Shown one piece after another: positions 1 through 5,091 of a DNA stretch of 5,623 nucleotides. Source of the DNA: Streptosporangiaceae bacterium (lineage in GTDB: Bacteria > Actinomycetota > Actinomycetes > Streptosporangiales > Streptosporangiaceae); the NCBI GenBank assembly GCA_030045295.1, contig JASIGD010000328.1, positions 1 through 5,623 on the forward strand, written 5' to 3'. Position 1 is the first letter of the stretch. Each line of letters starts with the position of its first letter. The notes beneath the pieces are model-generated. The model was given only the letters and a program-made list of their open reading frames with translations. It was not told where the DNA came from and searched no databases. The translations under genes and the position numbers were made by a program.

Positions 1-12
1 TTAGTTCGGCCT

Positions 13-34
13 GGTTAGTGTATTGTCAAGTACC
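13..34. promoter_or_regulatory. Possible operator / divergent promoter region upstream of the OsmC gene
   Basis: An imperfect inverted repeat is present: GGT (13-15) and TG (19-20) are mirrored by CA (27-28) and ACC (32-34). It sits about 45 bases before the OsmC start. Inside it, the minus strand reads TTGACA (29 to 24), a perfect -35 hexamer pointing out of the window. The plus strand reads TTGTCA (23-28) but has no recognisable -10 box at 16-18 bases spacing. OsmC and flavoprotein genes are often controlled by small thiol-responsive repressors, so an operator here is plausible. The symmetry is weak and no binding family can be assigned from sequence alone. Confidence 0.22.
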
Positions 35-61
35 TCCATCGGAAAACTGGAGAAGTAGGCG

Positions 62-68
62 AAAGGGA
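62..68 (+). promoter_or_regulatory. Ribosome binding site of the OsmC gene
   Basis: The purine-rich stretch AAAGGGA ends 10 bases before the ATG at 79. It is a moderate Shine-Dalgarno match and supports that ATG over the earlier GTG at 18, which lies in another frame. Confidence 0.55.
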
Positions 69-78
69 ATCACGCGAC

Positions 79-627
79 ATGACCACGGTCACCAACGGAG
101 TAAACGTGCAGGCGCTGCTGGACGCGCGCGAAGTGCTGAAGGGTGCGCCCGAGGCCGCCCAGTTCACCTGGCGCGCGTCCGCCAAGTGGCAGCACGGCGT
201 CCACAGCCAGATCAAGGTCCAGAGCTTCTACGGCCTTGGCGAGGAGCACAGCCACAAGGAGGAGTCGGTGTTCCAAGCCGACCACCCGGACGTCTTCGCG
301 GCGACGGACAACGGCATCACGCCGATCGAGTACCTGCTGGTCGGCCTGGCGAGCTGCCTGACCGCAGGCGTGGCGTCGGTCGCGGAAAACCGCGGCATCC
401 AGCTGCGCTCGGTCGAATCGACGGTCCAGGGCGCGCACGACATCCGCGGGATCCTCGGCGCCGACAGCGACGTCCGCAACGGCTACAACGACATCAAGGT
501 GACGTTCACCATCGACGCGGACGCGTCCAAGGAGGACATCGAAGCGTTGGTGGCCCAGTCCCAGAAGCGCTCCGCCGTATTCGACGCTCTCACGAACCCG
601 ACGAACGTCACCGTCGAAGTCGTCTGA
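79..627 (+). CDS. OsmC/Ohr-family redox protein, single-cysteine variant
   Basis: This 182-residue protein has the layout of OsmC/Ohr proteins: an N-terminal helix, a beta strand around the AQFTWRASAKW segment, and the central helix TPIEYLLVGLASCLTAGVAS carrying Cys93. It ends with a C-terminal DIEALVAQSQKRSAVFDAL segment. In characterised OsmC/Ohr enzymes two cysteines reduce organic peroxides in the cytoplasm: the first is peroxidatic and the second resolving. Cys93 aligns with the first. The position of the second, in the usual C-P-V-type motif, is Ser165 here (KRSAVFDAL), so a classic intramolecular disulfide cannot form. Family membership is clear; peroxidase activity is inference. The ATG start is supported by AAAGGGA 10 bases upstream. 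The stop codon TGA overlaps the ribosome binding site of the downstream flavoprotein gene, so the two are almost certainly co-transcribed and translationally coupled. Confidence 0.9.
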   Translation: MTTVTNGVNVQALLDAREVLKGAPEAAQFTWRASAKWQHGVHSQIKVQSFYGLGEEHSHKEESVFQADHPDVFAATDNGITPIEYLLVGLASCLTAGVASVAENRGIQLRSVESTVQGAHDIRGILGADSDVRNGYNDIKVTFTIDADASKEDIEALVAQSQKRSAVFDALTNPTNVTVEVV

Positions 628-637
628 GGGGCCAGCC
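626..637 (+). promoter_or_regulatory. Shine-Dalgarno and spacer that decide an ATC start for the flavoprotein
   Basis: GAGGGG at 626-631 overlaps the TGA stop of the OsmC gene (625-627). It is followed by six bases (CCAGCC) and then ATC at 638. This is ideal Shine-Dalgarno spacing for an initiator at 638 and implies coupling to translation of the upstream gene. No ATG, GTG, TTG or CTG exists in this frame between here and the GTG at 728. Confidence 0.6.
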
Positions 638-1876
638 ATCGAGCGCGCCACCACGGTCGTCATCGGCGCGGGGCACGCGGGCCTCGCCGCGAGCCGCTTC
701 CTCACCAACCGGTCGATCGATCACATCGTGCTCGAGCGCGGCGAGGTGGCGAACTCCTGGCGGCGCGAACGGTGGGACTCCCTTCGGCTGCTCACCCCCA
801 ACTGGCTAAGCCGCCTGCCGGGTCTTCGCTACGACGGTCCGGATCCCGACGGGTACATGACCATGGGGGAAGTGACCGAGTTCATCGAACGCTTCGCCGC
901 GGCCTCGCGTGCTCCGGTCCGGACCGACACGGATGTCACGTCGGTGCGGCGCACCGACGACGGGTACCACGTGACCACGAGCCGCGGCGCGATTCGCTGC
1001 CGGGCCGTCGTCATCGCGAGCGGTGCCTGCAATCAGCCGGCCGTGCCGGCCTTCAAGGACGCGGTGCCGCGGTCCGTCGAGCAGCTGACGCCGTTCGACT
1101 ACCGCGACCCCGCCAAGCTTCCGGACGGCGGCGTGCTCGTCGTGGGGGCGTCGGCGACCGGCGTGCAGCTGGCGGCCGAGCTGCAGCGGTCGGGCCGGCC
1201 GGTGACCCTCTCGGTGGGCGAGCACGTGCGCCTGCCGCGCACGTACCGCGGACGTGATGTGCTGTGGTGGATGGACGCGTCGGGCGTGTGGGACCAGCGG
1301 TACGACGAGGTCGAGGATCTCACGCGGGCCCGGCGGCTGCCCTCGCCCCAGCTCGTCGGGACTGCTGAACGGACGACGCTGGATCTCAACGCGCTCGCCT
1401 CGATGGGCGTCGAGCTGGTGGGCCGCTGGGCGGCTGTACGTGACGGCCGCGCGCTATTCTCCGGCGGGCTGCGCAACGTGTTCTCGCTCGCGGACCTCAA
1501 GATGAAGCGCCTGCTGGACACGTTCGACGAGTGGGCCAGGACCGGCGGGTACGAGACCGAGGTCGGCCCTCCCGAACGGCTCGCGCCGACACGCGTACCC
1601 GATTCGACTCGGCTGCAGCTTGACCTGCGAAGCGGCGAGATCTGCGCGATCGTGTGGGCGACGGGGTTCCGGCCTGACTACCGGTGGCTGGACGTGCCCG
1701 TGACCGACGCGAAGGGCCAGCTGCGCCACGACGGCGGCGTGGCCGACAGCCCGGGCCTGTACGCGCTGGGCCTGCCCGTGCTCCGGCGCCGCAGGTCCAC
1801 GTTCATTTGCGGTATCGAGGACGACGCACGCGAGGTGATCGATGACCTCGCGCAGTACCTGGCCGTGCGCCGGTAA
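638..1876 (+). CDS. FAD/NAD(P)-dependent oxidoreductase (two-Rossmann flavoprotein), apparent ATC start
   Basis: Read from ATC at 638 the product is 412 residues. It has an N-terminal FAD-binding motif VVIGAGHAGLA (Gly10, Gly12, Gly15) with the ribose-binding acidic residue Glu33 in VLERG. A second, NAD(P)-type motif GASATG lies at 170-175, and the ATGF motif at 341-344 is typical of flavin monooxygenase and thioredoxin-reductase-like folds. It resembles the COG2072 group (flavoproteins of the CzcO/monooxygenase type). The class B monooxygenase fingerprint histidine appears replaced: EQLTPFDYRDP has Thr151 where His-Ser would be expected. I therefore call it an oxidoreductase of unknown substrate. 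The first GTG (728) would delete the whole FAD motif, so it cannot be the real start. The SD at 626-631 and the homology-like N-terminus both point to 638. The gene is likely in an operon with the OsmC gene. Confidence 0.85.
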   Translation: MERATTVVIGAGHAGLAASRFLTNRSIDHIVLERGEVANSWRRERWDSLRLLTPNWLSRLPGLRYDGPDPDGYMTMGEVTEFIERFAAASRAPVRTDTDVTSVRRTDDGYHVTTSRGAIRCRAVVIASGACNQPAVPAFKDAVPRSVEQLTPFDYRDPAKLPDGGVLVVGASATGVQLAAELQRSGRPVTLSVGEHVRLPRTYRGRDVLWWMDASGVWDQRYDEVEDLTRARRLPSPQLVGTAERTTLDLNALASMGVELVGRWAAVRDGRALFSGGLRNVFSLADLKMKRLLDTFDEWARTGGYETEVGPPERLAPTRVPDSTRLQLDLRSGEICAIVWATGFRPDYRWLDVPVTDAKGQLRHDGGVADSPGLYALGLPVLRRRRSTFICGIEDDAREVIDDLAQYLAVRR

Positions 1877-1879
1877 GCC

Positions 1880-1979
1880 CGAACGGTGAGCCTGGCGCGC
1901 CGCGAGTAGCGCGAAGCGGGCCCCGTTGACCAGGCTGGTAGCGGCAACAGCCAGCCGGCGGCCGAAGCACCACCGTTCG
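1880..1979 (+). repeat. Split inverted repeat, possible three-way-junction RNA or terminator
   Basis: The 16 contiguous bases CGAACGGTGAGCCTGG (1880-1895) have their reverse complement split into two exact blocks: CCAGGCT (1930-1936) and CACCGTTCG (1971-1979). The outer stem is 9 bp and the inner stem 7 bp. The inner stem encloses a hairpin CGCGC/GCGCG (1896-1900 with 1909-1913). A competing pairing, GGCTGG (1933-1938) with CCAGCC (1951-1956), would disrupt the inner stem. The element starts 4 bases after the flavoprotein stop, so it could serve as a 3' structure or terminator for the upstream operon. It could also be a folded leader of the deaminase transcript. I do not recognise it as a known riboswitch class, and there is no T-tract. 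Confidence 0.4.
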
Positions 1980-2043
1980 TTAGGGGAGAAGAAACAATCA
2001 CCACTTCGATGGGGCACAATCTCGCCAGGACCGAAACGGCTGA

Positions 2044-2072
2044 TGCCTTACCGGCCACGGTCGGGTGAGGCA
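2044..2072 (+). promoter_or_regulatory. Stem-loop in the deaminase 5' leader
   Basis: TGCCTTACC (2044-2052) pairs over nine positions with GGTGAGGCA (2064-2072), with one G-U pair and an 11-base loop. It ends eight bases before the Shine-Dalgarno of the deaminase gene and leaves that site unpaired. It could stabilise the leader or act as a translational control element. No T-tract follows, so a simple intrinsic terminator is unlikely. Confidence 0.4.
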
Positions 2073-2080
2073 CGCGGCAC

Positions 2081-2089
2081 GGGAAGGGG
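2081..2089 (+). promoter_or_regulatory. Ribosome binding site of the deaminase gene
   Basis: GGGAAGGGG lies five bases before ATG 2095. It is a good purine-rich Shine-Dalgarno and selects this ATG over the in-frame GTG at 2065, which has no such site and would add ten residues lacking family similarity. Confidence 0.65.
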
Positions 2090-2094
2090 CGCGC

Positions 2095-3090
2095 ATGCTG
2101 CCTGTCGCTGAGCTGCACGTTCACATCGAAGGCACGCTCGAGCCGGAGCTGCTGGTCCGCCTGGCGGCACGCAACGGGATCGCGCTGCCGACGACGGATG
2201 TCGGCGAGCTGCGCGCCAGGTACCGCTTCGGCAGCCTGCAGGCCTTCCTCGACCAGCACTACGCGAACATGCGCGTGCTGCGCACCGAGCAGGACTTTTA
2301 CGACCTGGCCCGCGCGTACCTGGCCCGGGCCGCGGCGGCCGGGGTGCGCCGCGCGGAGATCTTCTTCGACCCGCAGACGCACCTGGGCCACGGGGTCCCG
2401 CTAGGCGCGGTGTTCGGCGGGCTGACCGCCGCGCTGGCCGACGGCGGCCACGAGCACGGGGTATCCGCCGAACTGATCCTCTGCTTCCTGCGTGACCTGG
2501 GAGCCGATGCCGCCCGTCAGACGCTGCTCGAATCGCTGACGTTCCGGGACAAGTTCATCGGCGTCGGGCTCGATTCGACAGAGGTCGGATACCCGCCTGC
2601 GTTGTTCGAGCAGGTGTACCAGCTGGCCGCGGCCGAAGGACTGCGGCTGGTGGCGCACGCGGGGGAGGAGGGCGGCCCGGACTACGTGCGCGAGGCGCTT
2701 GACCTGCTGCACGTGCAGCGCGTCGACCACGGCGTGCGCTCCATGGAAGATCCCGGGCTGGTCGCCGAGCTTCGTGACAAGCAGATCGCGCTGACCGTGT
2801 GCCCGCTGTCCAACGTGGCGCTCCGCGTCGTGGACACGCTCGCCGACCACGTCCTTCCCGGCATGCTGGAGGCCGGGCTGCTCGCCTGCGTGAACAGCGA
2901 CGACCCGGCCTATTTCGGCGGGTACGTGGACGACAACCTGGCGGCGGTCCGCGAGGCGTTCGGGTTTGACCCGGGCCAGCTCGCGGCGCTGGCCCGGAAC
3001 TCGTTCGAGGCCTGCTTCGCCGCGGACGCGGACAAGCGGCGGTGGCTGGCCGAGGTCGACGCCTGGCTGGCCGCCGCCCCCGCGGACTAG
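2095..3090 (+). CDS. Adenosine/adenine deaminase family protein, probably adenine deaminase
   Basis: This 331-residue zinc aminohydrolase carries all the active-site motifs of the adenosine deaminase superfamily. His8 and His10 lie in ELHVHIEGTLEPELL. HAGEEGG holds His188 (metal) and Glu191 (proton donor). DHGVRSMEDP holds His212, and NSDDPAYFGGY holds Asp269 (metal) and Asp270 (substrate). The wording HAGEEG, DPQTH, LTVCPLSN and SDDPAYFGGY fits the adenine deaminase branch (yeast Aah1 and its bacterial relatives, adenine to hypoxanthine plus ammonia). Classical adenosine deaminases such as E. coli Add have SDDP-region and CPLSN-region variants that differ. Either way the role is cytoplasmic purine salvage. 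Substrate choice is inference; generic pipelines may label it adenosine deaminase. It is complete, transcribed alone behind a structured leader, and convergent with the PBP gene, whose stop codon it overlaps. Confidence 0.93.
   Translation: MLPVAELHVHIEGTLEPELLVRLAARNGIALPTTDVGELRARYRFGSLQAFLDQHYANMRVLRTEQDFYDLARAYLARAAAAGVRRAEIFFDPQTHLGHGVPLGAVFGGLTAALADGGHEHGVSAELILCFLRDLGADAARQTLLESLTFRDKFIGVGLDSTEVGYPPALFEQVYQLAAAEGLRLVAHAGEEGGPDYVREALDLLHVQRVDHGVRSMEDPGLVAELRDKQIALTVCPLSNVALRVVDTLADHVLPGMLEAGLLACVNSDDPAYFGGYVDDNLAAVREAFGFDPGQLAALARNSFEACFAADADKRRWLAEVDAWLAAAPAD
3087..3090. other. Interlocked convergent stop codons (CTAG)
   Basis: The palindrome CTAG supplies TAG to the plus-strand deaminase (3088-3090) and TAG to the minus-strand PBP (3089 to 3087). 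The two genes therefore overlap by four bases and have no intergenic terminator between them. Any termination must occur inside the opposing coding sequence, or by Rho. Confidence 0.9.
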
Positions 3091-5003
3091 GGAGCCGAGC
3101 TCAGCCCGTCGAGGAACCTGGCCACGATGGGCCCGCAGGTGGGCCCGCCGTTCCCGCTGGAGTTGACGACGAGCGCCGCGAACGCGATGTCGCCCTTGAA
3201 GCCCATGAGCCAGGCGTCGATCTTCAGCGGGTTGCTCGTGCCGTACTGGGCGGTCCCGGTCTTGGCGTAGGTGCCGGCCGGAAGGCCCTGGCCCGCCGCC
3301 GTCCCCTGCGCGACGACAGAGGCCATCATTTCGTGCAGGCCGCTGACCACCGCCGCGGGCAGCTGGCTCGTGCTCGCGCTGCCCCCCGGCGTGGTGCCCG
3401 ACGCGCCGCCGGCGGACGCGCCGAGGACCAGCTGCGGCGAGCGCACGGTCCCGGTGTCGGCGGCCGCGGCGACCATCGCCATGGCCAGCGGCGAGATGAG
3501 GACCCGCCCCTGCCCGATCGCCGTGGCGGCCAGGTCAGCCTCGTCGGAGGGCTCCGGAACCGAGCCGTTGAAGGCCGTCAGCCCGATGTGCAGCGTCTTG
3601 TCCAGCCCGAACATCGCCGCGGTGGCCGGGAAGTCCGACGGCGTCAGGTTGCTCGTGGCCAGCCGGATGAAGGCGGTGTTACACGACTCGGTGAAGGCCT
3701 GCAGCATGGTGCTGACCGGCGCCTCACCCTCTGCGTTGTGGAACACCTCGCCGTCCACCGTCGCGGTGCTCGGGCAGCTCGCCGCCGATTGCGGGGTGAG
3801 CCCGTGGGTGATCAGCGCGGTCGAGGTGATCACCTTGAAGGTCGAGCCGGGCGGGAAGCCGCCGTCGATGGCCTGGTCGAAGCCGCCGGAGTTGGCGGAG
3901 ACCGCCGCCAGCACCGCCCCGGTGGTTGCGTTCACGGCGACCAGCGCGGCGCTCTTGTCCTCCCCGGCCAGCGCCGCCTCGGCGGCCTGCTGCACCCCTG
4001 CGTTGATCGTGGTCTGGACCGCGGTCCCCGGGTGTGACGGCAGCCTGGCCAGGGTCGCGATGCTCACGCCGTTGCCGTTGACGACCGCGACCGTCGCCGC
4101 CGGCTGCCCGGCCAGCTGGCGTTCATCCGCCTGTTCCAGGCCGGTCTGGCCCACGACGCTCTGCGCGTCGTAGGGCGCGCCCAGCTCGCCGAGTTCCTGC
4201 GCGGTGATCGGCCCGACCGTGCCGACGATCCCCGCGGCCAGGCCGGGCGTGATCGCGCTGCGCGCCGAGCCCGCCTGGAACACCGTGCCGGGGATCGGGT
4301 AGATGGTCGGCTCGAGCTGGTTGTAGCGCGCCTGGGACACGGTGAATACCGGCTCGAAGTACGTCGGGTGGACCCTGGCCGCGGCGATCGCGCTGCTCGC
4401 CTCCTGCGCGGTCGCGCCGGCCGCGACCAGCGCGGACTGGACCGCGGCGGCATCCTTGATCCGGGCCCCCTCCACTCCGATCGTCACCACCTGCCCCTGG
4501 GTGGTCAGCGGAGTCCCGCCCGCGCCGAGGATCGGCGCGCGGGCCGGCCAGGTCGTCTGTACCGACAGCTGATCGCCCGCTCGCAGCGGCGGCGCGATCG
4601 TGGCGGGCGACCAGCGGACCAGCCACCGTCCCTGGACCTGGACCAGGTGCAGTTCGGACTTGATCGTGATCGTGCCCAGGCCACTCAGGGTGAGCCGCTC
4701 GGTGATCGGTTCGGCCGCCGTCGACCCGGTCGTGTTCATCGTGCCCGCGGTGAAGCTGGCTTGCCGGACCGACAGGTCAGTGAACGCCGCTTCGTTCACC
4801 GCCGTGAAATCGGCAGGCGGATCCGAAGTCAGCTGCCGCATCGCGCCCCAGTTCCGCGCCGCCCAGGCGCTGAGGTAGGCGCTCGCGGTGGTCTGGGGCT
4901 GGGGAGAAGAGCTGCACGCGCTCAGCAGCCCGGTGACCAGCACGGCCGCCACCCCGACGGCCGCCGCGGCGGCGCCCGGCCGGCGCCGCCGCGGTGCACT
5001 CAT
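3087..5003 (-). CDS. Class B penicillin-binding lipoprotein (MecA_N domain, transpeptidase)
   Basis: From ATG 5003 the product is 638 residues. The N-terminus has four arginines (5-8), a hydrophobic stretch and the lipobox LSAC with Cys30, so it is a predicted lipoprotein anchored on the outer membrane face. An NTF2-like MecA_N domain spans roughly residues 35-150 and a PBP dimerisation domain roughly 160-320 (RAPILGAGGTPL onward). The transpeptidase domain fills the rest, with all three catalytic motifs: STFK (Ser387, Lys390), SCN (440-442) and KTG (581-583). It should cross-link peptidoglycan and bind beta-lactams. It resembles mycobacterial PBP-lipo (Rv2864c type, about 600 residues) and, in domain order, S. 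aureus PBP2a. It has no transglycosylase domain. ATG 5009 (adding Met-Gly) is an equally possible start; neither has a good Shine-Dalgarno. The coding frame stays open up to 5192, but that extension overlaps sbcD and lacks a signal peptide. A cysteine before the SCN motif might form a disulfide with Cys441. Confidence 0.92.
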   Translation of the reverse strand: MSAPRRRRPGAAAAAVGVAAVLVTGLLSACSSSPQPQTTASAYLSAWAARNWGAMRQLTSDPPADFTAVNEAAFTDLSVRQASFTAGTMNTTGSTAAEPITERLTLSGLGTITIKSELHLVQVQGRWLVRWSPATIAPPLRAGDQLSVQTTWPARAPILGAGGTPLTTQGQVVTIGVEGARIKDAAAVQSALVAAGATAQEASSAIAAARVHPTYFEPVFTVSQARYNQLEPTIYPIPGTVFQAGSARSAITPGLAAGIVGTVGPITAQELGELGAPYDAQSVVGQTGLEQADERQLAGQPAATVAVVNGNGVSIATLARLPSHPGTAVQTTINAGVQQAAEAALAGEDKSAALVAVNATTGAVLAAVSANSGGFDQAIDGGFPPGSTFKVITSTALITHGLTPQSAASCPSTATVDGEVFHNAEGEAPVSTMLQAFTESCNTAFIRLATSNLTPSDFPATAAMFGLDKTLHIGLTAFNGSVPEPSDEADLAATAIGQGRVLISPLAMAMVAAAADTGTVRSPQLVLGASAGGASGTTPGGSASTSQLPAAVVSGLHEMMASVVAQGTAAGQGLPAGTYAKTGTAQYGTSNPLKIDAWLMGFKGDIAFAALVVNSSGNGGPTCGPIVARFLDGLSSAP

Positions 5004-5091
5004 GCCCATGCCCAGCAAGGTTACGCAACTTCGCGCGACTGCCGGCGTCATATGCCGCGTAATGTCGGTCCCCTCCGCTATGGTCCGGGCC
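5004..5091. promoter_or_regulatory. Divergent promoter region between the PBP gene and sbcD
   Basis: Less than 90 bases separate the two start codons, so both promoters and leaders must lie here or inside the neighbouring genes. On the plus strand TAATGT (5060-5065) is the best -10-like hexamer for sbcD, with only a poor -35 (GCGACT, 5035-5040). It would give a very short leader, consistent with the missing Shine-Dalgarno before sbcD. On the minus strand GGAGGGG (5076 to 5070) is a strong Shine-Dalgarno-like stretch. It is too far from either ATG of the PBP (5003/5009) to serve it, and sits six bases from an in-frame ATT at 5063. I see no clear operator repeat. Confidence 0.35.

Larger units (their letters stand above)
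1877..2094 (+). other. 218-base intergenic region / leader of the deaminase gene
   Basis: There is no convincing coding sequence here. The 61-codon frame opening at TTG 1926 is arginine-rich, lacks a ribosome binding site and runs into the deaminase gene in another frame. The first hundred bases hold a split inverted repeat, and bases 2044-2072 form a strong hairpin; both are listed separately. Between them (about 1980-2043) the sequence is noticeably less GC-rich and purine-rich. It contains CACAAT at 2015-2020, the best -10-like hexamer, but only a poor -35 partner (GAAACA near 1991). The region probably contains the deaminase promoter and 5' leader, but I cannot place the promoter with confidence. 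Confidence 0.5.

Noticed and set aside
70..708. Minus-strand 212-codon open frame
   Set aside because: It is antisense to the OsmC gene and the flavoprotein start, has a composition typical of a shadow frame, and lacks recognisable motifs.
18..809. Plus-strand 263-codon open frame from GTG 18
   Set aside because: It overlaps the OsmC gene in another frame and is extremely arginine/proline/glycine rich, as expected for a shifted frame in GC-rich DNA. It has no domain motifs.
638..1876. Class B flavin monooxygenase / Baeyer-Villiger enzyme
   Set aside because: The fold fits, but the fingerprint histidine region reads EQLTPFDY with Thr151, so a monooxygenase reaction cannot be claimed.
1877..2094. 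Purine or other known riboswitch ahead of the deaminase
   Set aside because: None of the conserved cores I know (purine, TPP, cobalamin, SAM, guanidine) can be read in the leader, so only an unnamed structure is reported.
1926..2111. Small 61-codon open frame in the intergenic gap
   Set aside because: It has a TTG start without a Shine-Dalgarno, arginine-rich composition and overlap into the deaminase gene in a different frame.
1454..2391. Minus-strand open frames across the flavoprotein end, intergenic gap and deaminase start
   Set aside because: They lie opposite two well supported genes and have no family signature or ribosome binding site.
3042..4037. Plus-strand 331-codon open frame antisense to the PBP gene
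   Set aside because: Its low-complexity Arg/Gly/Ala-rich translation is a frame shadow of the PBP gene, which has intact catalytic motifs on the other strand.
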